DNA of 64,000 nucleotides from Ligula intestinalis (taxonomy: Eukaryota > Platyhelminthes > Cestoda > Diphyllobothriidea > Diphyllobothriidae): NCBI GenBank assembly GCA_036362985.1, contig JAYGXS010000004.1, forward strand, positions 11,269,222-11,333,221. Reading direction: 5' to 3'. Shown piece after piece: positions 46,871-59,460 of this stretch (positions are counted from its first letter, which is position 1; each line of letters opens with the position of its first letter). Under the pieces are notes generated by a model, which searched no databases, was not told the origin of the DNA, and saw only the letters and a list, made by a program, of their open reading frames with translations. The position numbers and the translations under genes are program-made.

Positions 46871-48319
46871 GATACTTATGGTGCGCATAAAGGTGGCCCC
46901 TAAAAAGTACGAACTATGGTATAGATGCGTACACCGATCTGTCAGAGGGCCCACTTGTCCCTCCATATTGCCATTGGAGCCCTCCCTTGAGCCGCCACCG
47001 CGAGGCGGCTAGGATACCACGAACGTACGAAATATAAATACCGCGCAATCTGTTCAGCTATCACCCAACCTGGGCATGTATCACTATTCCACGGTATCTT
47101 ATGAATAAGGAATCCAGACAGAATCAAAAACTTCAGGCAAATAAAATTCTTATTTCATAAATCGCATCTTCTATTTCTGGAGTGACTTCTCAGTAATTCC
47201 TTTCGCCAGGTTGTGTATGTGCATTATGACTATATTGAAACTTTCAACGCTCTGCTTACTTTTAGCTTGAAGTGGGCCCTCTCTGCCACAGAATTAACCG
47301 CAGCGAAATCCCGCAGTATGCTTTTATCTGCGAAGGCAACCATCACTTCAATTATAAATAAATGATATGTTATGCCATAAACACCAGTTCTTTCAACGCA
47401 AGACTGGGTTTTCAAATAATGAGGGGTCAGAAATCCTAATTGAAATTGTTTTACCCGTTCAGAATCTCATTAGTCAAGGTCCTATATAGGAACCGAAATA
47501 TAAGGTCTATTTCGAGGTGGATAGATAGGCCTACCACTGACACGTGAATATCCACGATCACTATTGTCTTTTACTAGGATGACAGCTTCACCAAGGCAAC
47601 CTGTGTTCATTAAATTAAAAACCTCAACGGGTGGTAGTAGGGAATGTTTGGCCGAAAGTAAATTGCCTGTTGGATTTCCATAAATAACTCCCCCCGCCAA
47701 TAACTTCTATTCTGGTTTGAGTTTTACCCTGATATGAAATTCAAAGGTCTTAAATCAAAAATAAAGTGGTGCTTTTGTTATAACTGTGACGAACCGATCT
47801 TATATATGCACAGAAACATGGACTAGATTCGTATTTTCCAAAGTACGTTATATGCACAGAACATTTATAACAGGCGTTTGGCCAAACACGATACACGACC
47901 CTAACGCGCCAGTAAAACAAATGTCTCCCTAGGAAGGTTCATTTTTTATTCCAAAAAAATGCTTGCATCCGCTTAATCAAAAATAACTGATTAAGTGCAC
48001 AGAAACCGTTTCTAACGTTTCTTCTTTTAGCTACGAAATTTTTATTCTATTGGCAAAAGAGAGGTTTTGAAACAGGGGAAATATTTTAACTTCTAATTCT
48101 GGTTTAACCCAAGTCAAAAGTCTTTTGAAGTTGAGCAAGATAAGAAATGATTTGTCAGAAAGGTTTGCTGGGAAAAGGGGCGATCATGTGAGAAAATGAA
48201 CACTGAGAGACTAAAAACGGATTTTCATTATATAAAAGGAAATAGCTCTATTTGTGGGGATTTTGATGTTCTTTGTTCCTCAAAATATAAGATGTCTTCA
48301 AAATTCAGCTCTTGCTTAC

Positions 48320-48602
48320 CTGAGTTATGAAGATTCCAGAATCGCCTTCAATATACTGACTGTCTCGTCCGCCGGCAATGCTGAACCCAAAGCCGTTTCG
48401 GGTACCCCGAACTAAAGGAACCTCGATGATGACGGGTCCGGGAGATGGCATGGGCAGCGGACGCCTTGGCAGGGATCTAGATGAACTTGACTGATGCGAT
48501 CGATAAGTCGAATTGTTTAGGTAGTCACTGCGAGCCAATCGGCCATGTGTGTTTAGGAGCTTTTCGTGTCGATAAGGACTCCGGGAAGCCTCGTTACTTA
48601 CG
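48320..48602 (-). CDS. dlg: dlg exon c: linker plus first half of PDZ2
   Basis: A 283-bp exon. The acceptor is a C/T-rich tract ending ttacag above 48602, and the donor GTAAGC is at 48319-48314 (phase 0). The first base completes the codon split by the previous exon. The first ~57 residues are basic and Ser-rich. PDZ2 then begins with VIIEVPLVRG, followed by the carboxylate-binding loop GFGFSIAGG and GDSGIFITQ. GFGF stands in the GLGF loop position, and the I-A-G-G plus G-D-x-x-I-F-I-T pattern is shared with DLG PDZ1 and PDZ2. An upstream in-frame extension is open to about 48661, so a slightly earlier acceptor is possible, but phase and the polypyrimidine tract favour 48602. Confidence 0.9.
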
Positions 48603-49309
48603 CTGTAACCGGGAAGAGAATGCAAACGACGCTCAAAAAAATAAAAAGAGCACACTGTCATTTTACCTCATGAATGGTTCAAAGGCTTTAACTCGACACT
48701 CTTAATAGTTTAGCGTTACAGCATCTCAATAAGGCGGCTCGATTTGTGCTTATCCGCCATAAACAAGCCATCGTGAGCAAACTAAGCAATGTCCGCCTAT
48801 ATTTGCAAGTCACTTAAGCCTTAGTTACAAGTCTTAGGTGGAATCAAGGAAGACAATGGACACCGAAATTGCCTTTTCTGCCATTAGCTAATGATAGCAA
48901 ATCCTGCGTGTAAATTGCCTGAAATACAAACCCGCAATCTTTTGGTCTTGGAGTTTTCAGTTTATATGGTGAGAGTAATAAGAAATGCCTTTAAAAACCT
49001 ATGCTATGTGCAATCATGGGTGTATCGTTAATCTAACACTCTACCATGGAGCCATTCAACCGTTATTTTGTCGGCTAACCTCGGGAATAAGGTGAGAGTG
49101 TGAAGCTCAGCGTTCTAGTTTTGTAACCTTTATGTCCCATTGTCTTTCTTGCTTTTGTCGGTTCCACTTCATAATCCTATGATAAAAATCACTTTGTTAA
49201 TGCCTACGAGGGTTCTTAAGTCAGGTCCAGAGCACAGCTGGACGTATATGTTCCGTAAAGAGATCCAGAAACGCAACACTGCCATTAATATATACAAATA
49301 TATAGGCAG

Positions 49310-49480
49310 AAGGACATTCCCGACAAAGAAAATGGAGCCTGGGATTACCATTTCTGGATTATAAGCCGTCATCAGTTAGTCGTACCCAGGTGGTTTCAAA
49401 CGCGAGCCTCGAATTTGTGGCCTCTCTGATCAGAATCAAACACTCTAACCACAGAGCCACGAGCTTGCTGTCTTGCCGGT
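49310..49480 (-). repeat. SINE-type repeat with hammerhead core (49340-49385)
   Basis: Minus-strand copy. CTGATGA (49375-49369), helix II CGGCTTATAATCCA and GAAA (49354-49351) are kept; helix III ATGGTAAT has one mismatch. The 5' head reads GTGGCTCTGTGGTTAGAGTG, close to a tRNA A box region, which supports a pol III-type SINE origin. Confidence 0.75.
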
Positions 49481-51509
49481 ATTAGATGCGGAATATACAG
49501 CAGCAGATACGAGTATCTGCTAATCTACCAATATATGTATAAACGACGAGCGCATGGCGCAGTTGCATGAGCCTTGTACATATAAACAAAAACAACGTAT
49601 ATGTGTACAGTCTTGAGCAGCAGCTATTCTAGATTACCTCTCTTTGTGTCATTTAACATTCTTCTCATTTACTTATCTGTGCATAAAACATCTCTATCGG
49701 GGCTGCCTGGCCTTACTGTCTGTACTCTAAGGCGGTCTGTGCTAAAACTGACGTAAGGGCTTTTTACAGATGGTTTTCGTCGTAAGCAAATGTGCAGACT
49801 GCTGAAGGTGGGTCTTTAGGCTGTTGCATTGTTGCACATACTGTACCCGGCCGTATGCACGAAGAATGTGCGTTTTTTCGCATTCTAACAGGTGCAATAA
49901 ATGACTGTACCGCAGATGTTTGAAATATCTCTAGGCAAAATATCCTCCCCCAAAATTATGATGAGGAAATTTAAAAACATAATCAAGGGGTTTTGAAAGA
50001 GAGGGGGGATAAACCTCACTGCGGAAGTATGTGAACGCTTTCTTCTTTCTACCTATATGATAGAGGGATTTAAAGTAGTCTTATTAGTCTGAACATGCTT
50101 TGCAAAAAGTTATCCCAGCCTCGTGAAATAAATAAATATTCTAAAATGTTGATAAGCATCCAGTGCAGAACGTGAAAGTTACTGCTGGAGTCCATTCGAT
50201 TGGCGAATAAAAAATGACCATTGGTCATATAAATTAAATGAAAAATTATTCAGGTAACACGCAAACTAGAGCAAGGGTCCTTCATACAGAGCGTAAAAAC
50301 AATTCACGTATGAATTATGTGCAGTCTAGTAAACCTTGCCTCGAGCAAGTGAGCTTTATTTTTTCCCCAGAAACTGAAAGCAAATTTGCCATGTCATAGC
50401 AATTTTAAGTCTGGAACCTGCTATATTTAGTTGACAGGTGAAATCGCTACCAATCAAGAACATACTAATTTGGATGATCATTTCTGCCTTAGTTGGCAGC
50501 ACCAGCTGGTCGTATTCCAACAAGTGGTCAAAAAAGACCAGCTGTTTGTAACAGAGAAATGTATGCATTGATACCGGATTGCTATTCAGTAGATGTTATG
50601 CCGACATCCAATCTTCATATTTAGACCCCCCTCATTACATTTCCTAAACTCTTATAGTATGTCTAGTGGTTATGTTCATAGCACACAGCTCAAGCCCTAG
50701 CCCGGCGCTGTTTAGATACCTGTATCCTCCCCCTCATTCTCTATGGCTCTCTGGTTATTGTTCTAGCCTTCCTCAAGAAGACTTTTTGATTTTTAAACGT
50801 ATCCTCTGAATGTTCTCGTCAGATGCCGGTGTTTCTTATGTTTTTTTAGCTGATACGGCGGCACTTTACAGCGGTCAAGCAATCTTTGATCGCATATTTG
50901 ATACGGTTGCCCCTTAAATCCTCTCTGAATTAATCGATGGAAAGTCTTTTCGTACTATGTGCCGAAGATTTCGATATTTTCTGCCGTACATCGGCATTTC
51001 AGCATTTTGTACTCCCTCTTCTTAGCAGAATACCTCATGTGTCAATAAACGGAAATCCAGAACCCAAGATTAGACCTGCCGCCATAATACATGTAGATAT
51101 TTGAGTATTTTAATAATTTATCACTTGGTCTCAGTGCATGGACTCATTCATTGTTGAATCTTTTGATGCTAAATTCAAAATAAAGCGTATGTCTGTCTCT
51201 AGACGACCGCGATGGGAGCTCGGATCTGTGTCCTAAAGCCTAGGACAAGCGTCCTGCAGCCAGCATAAATTATTAAACGCCACCCCATATGGCGCCTAAA
51301 ATTCAAAGCTTGAACTGCCGTAGCTACAGCTTATTGGTATGCTCGTTAAAAAAATAGGAATTGGTCTTTTTTATTATCTGGGGTAGCTGAGAACCCGACG
51401 CTCGACTGCAGAGCACTTTTACACGTGCAAATGCAGGTTATAATTAGGGTAGTGAATGCTAATTTTGTATTCAACATTAACTTATTACTAATACTGTAGT
51501 AAATTGAGA

Positions 51510-51690
51510 AGAAGAAGAAGAAGACTCGATCGTTGGGACAATATGTTTATTTGCCTGACGCTTCGATATCCGTCGCGGATTCGTCATCAGTAGACATGAG
51601 TAGCTGTAGTAGCTTCTCACTGTCACTGTAGTAAATTCAACATATGATATTTGCGCTGGCTTTGCTGACATATCACCATTCAATTACATG
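51510..51690 (-). repeat. Penelope-type hammerhead repeat, best CUGAUGA of its family
   Basis: Minus strand: CTGATGA (51590-51584), helix II GAATCC against GGATATC, GAAGC (51564-51560; consensus GAAAC), GTC. Flanked by a GAAGAAGAAGAAGAAG run at 51510-51525 and the CGATCGTTGGGAC segment common to the family. Confidence 0.65.
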
Positions 51691-54554
51691 AAGTCCTAAT
51701 AAACATGCGCGAATAATTGTCCGATTGCGGAATGGGCAAGTGCAAACAGCGCCAAAAAGTTTTTTTCTAACAGGAAGCGAATAATTTCATAAACTAAAGG
51801 TGAACATAATTAAGCGGACGCATACCTGCCATTATTCCACTTTAAGTCGGAAGCTATTACGCTTTTCTGTGGACGACAATCGTGCCTCCTGCGCAGATAA
51901 TCGATAGGCCTTCATTGCAACCCATCGAACGAGTTTATTTTGCAGTTCATTGAAATTTTATTTTCCATGGTCTTTTAAAATTGAGCTTTTTTATAACCAA
52001 TAAAGTCTTTTTTATCACTAATAGACATTAGAATTGGGGCTTTTTTAAATAAGCAAGGGATTTCACACAGAAAGCTTTAGGGGCAGTGATATTTACTGTC
52101 CCTAAGTGTATTGTCAAGAGGATTCAACTCATTAACTGAAAAATGGCTCAGTGAGGAATAAAAAATGTGTTCACCTACCTCTGATAACCCTTGACTCCAG
52201 TCATATAAGTTTTGGTTTCGGCTTAGCTTGATTTTTATCTCATTTTTGAGTTTATTTCCGTTTTTAGTTAGACGCCACCGACTTTAGATAAATAAAATTA
52301 AATAACACATAAAGACTAAACTGCACCAGCCAACCAAAGCTCAAAGAAACACAACTAACTAAACTAAAAACTGAAATGCACCAAAACTAAAATTAAACGA
52401 AGGAATTTAAAAACAAAAAAGCAAAAAACATAATTCTCCAGCAAAGGGTATCTAGGGTTGGCAGCCACTTGTATTGTTAGTGCCCACTTATAAGTAAACG
52501 TTTATTTGGAAAACATTAAGTGGAAGTGGCGTTAAATCTCATTCTTATAAGCTTTAGGAGTCTAGGGCAAGAACAACTATTGGAGCTTTTGGAATTCTTT
52601 GATGGCTTCGGATATTCAAACAATCGTACATGCATGGAGCACCAAATAAATGCTATAAATTAATTACAATCAAACTATTCCTTGGCAAACACATACCAAG
52701 ATGATGATTTTTACCCGCATTTTAACCAAAAGGTCAATAACGATTTGAGAGCACAGAAACATAGGCAGAGGTACAAAATTCAAAACGCACTGCCATAGTA
52801 CATTAACATCAAAATAATATTTGGGAACCTTTTGGCAGTGTGCTGAGTTACTGGCATAGAACTATTCAGGACACTATTGCAAGCGCCTAAAAATTTATCA
52901 AAGTAATTTTCATCAAGAAGACATCGAGGGCGACTGCATTCAAAATTATGCTAATCAGCATTACTCGTATGTACGTCGTACAAGATCCATCTTAGATGCG
53001 AAGACCTTTACTGAACGCCCCCTTTGATCGCTCTCCTGACAAAATCAACGTTGCCGGAGCCGAACTACTACCGTTTACCGATTTAGGTCATCACACGTTG
53101 ATCGGAGTCCTGATGAGCTCACTAGCAACCCGACACTCGAAAACAAAATCAGTGTACTCTCCCACATCACAGGATACTTCAGGCCTGGAAAATTGCTCTC
53201 AGGGTTGATGATTCCTCCCCACAAAAAAATGCTACGTCGGTCACGTTGTCGGCAAAATGCACCTAGCTTTGAAAAATACCAATCCCCGCATAGCCTAGCC
53301 CTGCGCACTCACGACCTTTTGCATGGCAGAAAAGCTCTCACGATCAGTGCTTTTTAGTGTAGTTTCGTCCTCAGGCGAAGCGGAAGCCTCGCTCGTTAAC
53401 GTGGGTACTCTTTAGATCTCTCCCTTGATGAGGCACTCTGCTGGAGTGCACCAGCAATTTTTTCCTTCGCAGTAGCCAGAGAGAAGGAACCGATCCTGCC
53501 GTATAGATTGCACTTGAAGGACTGATGAACGGGTGGGCTTGATGCACTATTTGTTCACGCGACAGTTCTAGGCAAGTTTGTTCCTCTGTGATTACCACAA
53601 GATCGTCTACTATTCCTCGCAAGTTCACAGCTTAGCAGTCTTCGCTTAATCAGCAGTATCTCAAAAGAAGCTAATTATCAAAGCTATGTTCGTCACGAGG
53701 CGCGGACGTCTTCTGTTTGTGCATGCGGCTTGCAATAAGGCAGATAATCTACTTTATTTATACGGTTAACTATTGATGTCTCTGGCATACCGGATAGCCG
53801 GCGTTTTTTGTCTCATCACGGACCGAATCAACCGTTTGGATGAAAAAAATGATAAAAATGGGAGCTTAAGTGACCGGCGCGGAAACTCTCATTACTATGG
53901 AGTCCGATTTTTTTGCGCTCTCCAATAAATGCAACTGCACTCTGAGATCTCTGTAACTGTAGGTCTCGTTGGATTGGTGTTCATTTCTCTGACAATGGCT
54001 TTCCAACTAAGGACTAACAGTTTTTTTAAGCGTATCGGAGGACATACCACGGCGCACTTTATTAATGCACAATACAAAGGAGTATGTATATGCAGTTGTA
54101 CAAAAATACTTAATTGCCAAATAATATTTTAGACCTGCTGACTGCTACACTTGGATTCAAGGTTTACGAACTGTGTGCTGTGTACATATTGTTTAAGGAA
54201 AAGTATATTTTCGCTTGCAGTCTGAGGAATAAATCACATAGTTCTCATAAAATATAAGAACAGATATGGAAAATGCTCTATACATTAATGGCAGCATTAA
54301 TAAATTGACGGATGTGATGTTTAGTGAATGAACACCTTAAAATCGTAAAAAGCTCATAAGTAGAAACTTTTTTACAGCCAAAAGATACTCTTTCTTTGAA
54401 AATTTAACGTGTAGTTTGCTACCAAATGAGAACAAGCAATAATTGTTTCATTTATTTTTTCCATAAAATATGTTTGAATTTATAAAAACAGTCAAAATCC
54501 GTGATGTAAATGGGAACGAGTTATGCAGCCAATTTTAAAGTACATACGTTTTGA

Positions 54555-54720
54555 CAGCGGTCAAAAGGAAGCTCGTTGAAAAGCCGGCATCCTATCGTGA
54601 CTGAAATAACTTCAGAATAAAATGCACGATAATCTGTATTTCAACCTTACTGAATGTCGATTAGCGAAAGACTATCAACTGTTCGCATATTTCGGCATGC
54701 TACACGAATTCTTGGCCGTA
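54555..54720 (+). repeat. GCCGGC-core dispersed repeat, copy 4
   Basis: GAAGCTCGTTGAAAAGCCGG followed by CATCCT and GACTGAAATAACTTCAGA; same start as the other three copies. Confidence 0.62.
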
Positions 54721-54899
54721 ATTTAAATCAGATAAATTATGTAGCACAAGTAACACTTGATTTTTCTGAAGAACATTTTCATTTTTCCATATATATTTTG
54801 AGGCAAAAGGGCATTACTGACAAAGAGAGTTAGCCTCAAAAGCACCAGGCGAAACAAGTGTGTCCTGTAAAAAAGCAAAGTGCCCTTATCTGCCGCTAT

Positions 54900-55075
54900 A
54901 TATAGGGCAGAAATACATTACCGACATAGACAATAAAGACCGGAATGGCCATTTCTGGATTATTAGCCGTCATCAACCATCCATTCCCAATACCAGATAC
55001 AACAACACACGATGAATGACTCCACTGCTTGAAAGTTAGAAGTTTAACGCACTTACCACTGAATCACGAGCTCCA
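54900..55075 (-). repeat. SINE-type repeat with hammerhead core (54938-54985)
   Basis: Minus-strand copy. TTGATGA (54976-54970; C3 changed to T), helix II CGGCTAATAATCCA, GAAA (54955-54952), palindromic helix III ATGGCCAT, and a helix I that pairs at most positions including wobbles. Confidence 0.72.
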
Positions 55076-57356
55076 AGGATCATTAGGCTTTTGCTTAGGG
55101 TCACCGTTGGAAAGACATAACTGAGTCGCTAGATACAATAACTTTGCAACTTTAATGTCAAGTGTGGAAGTCCTTCAAGCTAGGTCATGTGTTTCTGGCT
55201 GATCGTCAAAATTCAAGACTATATTATATTGTCCAAGGGAGCGTTTTGTAAATTATCACTAAGCAACATTTGGAGAAGTGATAATCTATTTTTCAAATGG
55301 CAAAACAGAAAACTCTCGATTTACTTTCGCCAAGGGTTCCATCTCATTCAAGATAAATAATAAAACTTCAATGCTAATGCAGGTGTTGGAGGGCATGAGG
55401 CATGAGACCTATTTTCGTGTTCAACGGACTTTTTATCCGAATCTATATTTCGAAGTATATGAATAATTTATTCTTAAGAATAGCGCAAAATGTAATGCCA
55501 TCGTTAAAAATCCGCCTTAGCTTTCTTTGAAAGGGTGGGTAATTAGGGTGAACACTGTGGTTAGGACTGTACCTCACATTAAGGCTGCTCATTTTCAGTT
55601 TAGCTCAATTAAAACCATTCGCATATTGGCCGCAGCACTGGCTTAAAATCCAAACCTTGACACTAATGCCATCTGAATTTTGAAACCTTTGTGTAGCCCT
55701 ATCTACAAATCTACTTGGAGAGAGGTTTTATATTTGATACGTCAACGGACTTTGTTGAGCTGCTTCCAAACATTTATTATGTTTAGAGTGTCAACAAATT
55801 TCGAATGTATGCGCGCGCTCCTGTAATTATTCCTTGAGACAATTTTCAAAGTAACATCTGAGTTTAACATGGTACATGAACGTCTTTATTCCTTGAAGTG
55901 CGAGTGACCGACGCTTTACATTGCCCCTTTCTGTAAATAGTCCTTTTACATCCCAGTTAGTTCCGGGGAATCTGAATTCTTCGGCATCTTCTTCACTTAC
56001 CAAGACCGCAGATTCTTGGGCTACTTGACTGTTTATGCTACGAGCCTTCTACAAAAAGTGCATCTAGGTGAGCTTAGAAATATAACACCTACATAAGGCG
56101 AAATTCCTACACAACGTCCGGTACCGCTCATGGACTAGTAGCGTTTTGGTACCTCAGGATTCGTTTCTATATCAAAAAGCATATTTGAAAGCATCGTTCG
56201 ACTTTTTGTATGGCTCCGCAATTCTTCATTCTTCCTTAAGTGGAAAAGGGAAACGTTCTTTTTGCAAGTAAAATGCAGATACACTGCAATGATCTGACAT
56301 TTTCCGAACCTTCCCCGTGCCCCTTCAAAACTATACCATTTGACAAGCGCATGATCGGAAGAGAATGGCAACTGAACAGTCCCTAGTGCGAGCGGCGAAT
56401 GACGGAAAAGATTTCAACTTCACCAGGGAGGGGGAGAATCGTAAGTTAGGGCTTGCGACATTCTGAGAGGGGGCGTTTTTAGCTCATTTATCACACCATT
56501 TAAACTTGTTCTTTTTTAAGACGGTTTGAGCACTCAACAGGTCGACTATGTGTCAATATAGCATCGACGGGGATCACAGTCATGCGAATTCATGTTGCAA
56601 ATAACGTCAACAGAGGACTGCCTTACAACACTTTTGACTGAAAAGTGTCATTTTTCGAAGTAGTGTTCGCAGAGAACACATCAACCTGTAATCAGGTCAT
56701 CCAGTTTGTCCCCAGGATCAAACGGAACGCTATGCAGTCCACGCAAAGCATGTCAACAAAACGTGGAACTTTCACAAGTTAACGACAGGATGTCTGTAAG
56801 CCTATAGAATTATCCTGGAGTATCTTGTGAAGTTCATTTTTACAATTCATACAATGGAGCTTCCTGACACAGTGTTTTCAACGTTTTTTAATTTTTTTTG
56901 CAGACATTAGGGCATCAGTTAACTAGAAATCAAACTTTTAATAACGGCGCCTCCTTGAGACCTTGTTTTGATTCTTTTAGAGGAGACACGTTCTAAAAAA
57001 GTGTCCTAGTTACCGGCTCTCAGGATGGAACGAACGATAGGCAAGCTTGCAAACAATACTGTTAACTTAAACTGAAACTAGTTGCATGCTGATATTTTTG
57101 AATTCCATGTCTTAATTACCAAATTTGGTACAGACGAGGTTTTTTCAGCTGGCTAGATGCAAACAGGAACTGTTCATGAGAACGATTACTGGTTACAGGA
57201 GCCTAATTGAGATAAGCGCAAAGTTAATATCAACCAGTAAAACTGTAAACCGGCATATATCATTGAAAAGGATCAGAACATTATATTACTCTGTATAAAT
57301 GAAATAGAATCGCACAACTTCTACAGGAACAGTTGAGAAACTTGGTAATATATTAC

Positions 57357-58060
57357 CCAGATAAGTCTTCACAAGATTTCATTTCGGTTGCCGATTTTGC
57401 TGAAAGAGAAGCCTGTCCACCAAGCGTGCTTTCTGGATCAAACAACCAGACGTCCTCCGAGGTGTCGCTAAGACCTTCATCTGTGTCTCGCGATGGATGC
57501 AGCGGACGACTATCCTTGCCCTCACTCGCATGACGCGGACGTGGTGATGGCCCGATCCGTCGTGCTTCACTGGTTGCCCTCACGACAACCGGCCCACAAG
57601 GCATGGTGAACATGGAGGAGAGCGGTGATACTGTAGTGGGCAGATAGCTCGCTTCACCTGGCCCTCCAATCGCTGCTCCACTAAGGCTGCCAGGTTTGGC
57701 GATTGAACCGTCCGAACCGACGCTAAAGTTACTTTTGGGAGAATCGGTCACCAGGGGAACGCAGGGAGCTCTTGAGAGTCGTGGCCTCAATGGTGGAACA
57801 TCACTCTCCTCCTCCCCCTCCTCCTGATCCGCTTCATTCGCTCTATTTAAACTTCGTATTGAGACCCTGCGGTGGCGATCGGGAGTCTGTGAGCTTAAAG
57901 GACTGGGCAGCGATGTCTCAAATGGGGTTTCTTCATGGCTGGGAAAGGTTCGCTGAGAGGAAGTACTTCTTTGATGAACATAGTCGGAATGCCTCTTAGT
58001 CTGAACCACCTGTGGTCGAGACAGCTTTGAGCAAGGGCGCTGGTATGTCCGCTCCACAAC
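57357..58060 (-). CDS. dlg: dlg exon b: long Ser/Pro-rich linker between PDZ1 and PDZ2
   Basis: A 704-bp exon, open throughout (about 235 codons). The acceptor is cacag next to 58060, and the donor GTAATA is at 57356-57351, leaving phase 2. It starts V-V-E-R-T, finishing the last PDZ1 strand, then turns into a low-complexity linker: many Ser, Pro and Arg, an acidic run (EADQEEGEEESDV) and several S-P sites. Vertebrate DLG proteins have only a short spacer between PDZ1 and PDZ2, so this is a large insertion. It has no recognisable fold and is probably disordered. S-P and R-x-x-S sites could be phosphorylated, which is inference. The reading frame is supported by matching phase on both sides and by lack of stops over 700 bases in AT-rich surroundings. 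Confidence 0.88.
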
Positions 58061-58517
58061 CTGTGTTTAATTCAAAAACACTGATTTGAAAAAGTGCCCA
58101 GTGGGGATATAAAGAATTGTTAAAAATAACCTCTACATCTGTCCGGTTTTGCCAAAAAAAGATTTTTTATGTTCTTTCCAGAGGTTGAAGTAGCTCAGGT
58201 ACTTCCAAAGGAAAGGTAAAGCTTCGTGCCTGTATAATAAACTAATAATAATTTCTTCAGCTACGACCTGTTCAATCTAAACAATTGGAGACTGCCTTCG
58301 GTAATAATTGTCGTTTTCAAATCCCATCATAATATAGGAAGTCTGCCTGACATTAAATCTCACAGAATCGAAATGAGTCTGTCTTTAGCTTGTGTTCCAC
58401 ATTTCTATACATAATTGAATTGGAAATATTGGTCTGATTTATCGTAATACTCTCCTAATTTTCTATAAATGTCAAAAAGTACGGGGAAATTAAACATAAC
58501 CAGAAGCCATTACTCAC
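58061..58517 (-). other. dlg: Short dlg intron between exons a and b
   Basis: A 457-bp phase-0 intron with a GTGAGT donor and a cacag acceptor. Nothing else is visible in it. Confidence 0.85.
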
Positions 58518-58620
58518 CAGGTCCAAATGTGGATCGGATCTTTCAAAAATGGAAACAGCCTGAGTGTGGGAAATGCCAATAAGGGATGTGCCGTTCACTG
58601 AGATGATGCGATCATTGATA
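58518..58620 (-). CDS. dlg: dlg exon a: second half of PDZ1
   Basis: A 103-bp exon with a tag acceptor just above 58620 and a GTGAGT donor at 58517-58512. It begins with the last base of a split codon and ends in phase 0. It encodes INDRIISVNGTSLIGISHTQ and on to a HLDL strand. The pattern N-D-x-I-x-x-V-N-x, then x-x-H-x-x-A-V, is the carboxylate-distal half of a PDZ fold, with the alpha-B helix His that contacts a Ser/Thr at ligand position -2. It matches the position of DLG PDZ1 because PDZ2 and PDZ3 follow downstream. The exon carrying the GLGF-like binding loop of PDZ1 should lie at higher coordinates; I did not find it before 64000. Confidence 0.85.
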
Positions 58621-59199
58621 CTAGTATGCATAGAAAATAAAGAAAATTAATTCAATGAAAATGAATGCTTATATCCATAAACATAGACTAAAGGACAACA
58701 GGTACTGCTCGTTGACACGTACCATGGGTTGTTAATTTAATAAATTATCTTAACTTACCGAACTAAGTCTACTTATTTTACCTAACATCCGTTATAGCAT
58801 CCAGAAAATGCTCCGTGTTCGAGTTTCGACAGATAAACTACTAAATGTTTGCTTCAGGTAAAAAAATAAAAACAATTAAAGGTGATCGCTGTTGCGGATC
58901 TGTGGCACATACATAAGCTTTCATTATAATGTTCAGAAAAAAACTTATCAAAATAATGCTGTAATTTGAGAGGCAATAACTTCAAACTATTTTATAACTA
59001 TTAATCGGGTTTTTCGACTGAATGAATTGAGGACTGTAGCACTAAACCTGAAATTGAACAAATAATTATCGATATGTGACTGCTTATGATAATGCATTCT
59101 AAGAGAAATAGGCAACGTCCGGCGAACCAACTTCTTTTTCCGGCATCCTGTGCTCAACCTTCTCACCTATAGGTCTTAGTAGCGCTTGAAATTTCAACA

Positions 59200-59460
59200 A
59201 CAAGGGGCATCCTGAAATGCTCGGTACCGTCATGACACACTTACAGTTTCTAAAGTAATACATTTCACAATTATTGGCATCGAATGAATGACATTCTGAA
59301 GGGTCTCCATTAGGGATGCTTCAATTCAGCAGCCTTAGTAGGAGCCCTCGCATTCTTGTCAACCATATTACTAAGAATTGAGCATAGATTTTCATTTGAA
59401 TCCAAGTCAGGTTTATTTGCTGGCCACATTTCTTTTCTCCAGAAATGCGGAATTTCCACT
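59200..59460 (-). pseudogene. Mariner transposase C-terminal relic
   Basis: On the minus strand 59457-59313 reads IPHFWRKEMWPANKPDLDSN and then ENLCSILSNMVDK, ending at a stop after ELKHP. This matches the mariner motif I-P-x-F-W-P-x-x-M-W-P-P-x-S-P-D-L-N-P that holds the last catalytic acidic residue. Here the S-P-D-L-N-P is K-P-D-L-D-S, and no upstream catalytic region is visible. The terminus around 59190-59265 resembles that of the relic near 39640. Confidence 0.78.

Larger units (their letters stand above)
40834..48319 (-). other. dlg: dlg intron between exons c and d, cluster of ribozyme repeats
   Basis: An intron of 7.5 kb. 40834-43000 is AT-rich with nothing recognised. From 44210 to 46870 there is a dense cluster of Penelope-associated hammerhead repeats in both orientations, with a 10-base assembly gap at 46588-46597. 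The opposed open frames at 43038-43295 and 43199-43588 match no family I know. Confidence 0.75.
48603..57356 (-). other. dlg: dlg intron between exons b and c
   Basis: An intron of 8.8 kb. It contains hammerhead SINE copies near 49360 and 54960, a Penelope-type hammerhead repeat at 51510-51690, a GCCGGC-type repeat at 54555-54720, and A-rich degenerate sequence at 52270-52440. The open frames at 52996-53628 have moderate GC and no stops over short spans but no family resemblance. Confidence 0.75.
8116..58620 (-). other. dlg: Discs-large (DLG) family MAGUK gene, 11 exons seen, both ends missing
   Basis: This is the span of a minus-strand scaffold gene with domain order PDZ1-PDZ2-PDZ3-SH3-HOOK-GK, the signature of discs-large MAGUKs. 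Proteins of this family organise cell-junction and synaptic complexes under the plasma membrane: the PDZ domains bind C-terminal peptides of membrane proteins, and the GK domain binds phospho-peptides instead of making GDP. All eleven exons keep one frame when joined; intron phases in order are 0, 2, 0, 1, 1, 0, 1, 0, 1, 1. Introns run from 0.46 kb to about 9.5 kb. The first PDZ1 half, the N-terminus (L27 or other) and the final GK segment ending near a W-V-P motif were not found. Exon bases are richer in G+C than the introns. Paralogues with the same layout exist, but the PDZ2 stretch DEVTHEEAVNAL is very DLG-like. Confidence 0.93.

Noticed and set aside
57772..57999. 75-codon plus-strand open frame inside dlg exon b
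   Set aside because: Antisense shadow of the dlg linker exon; no motif of its own.
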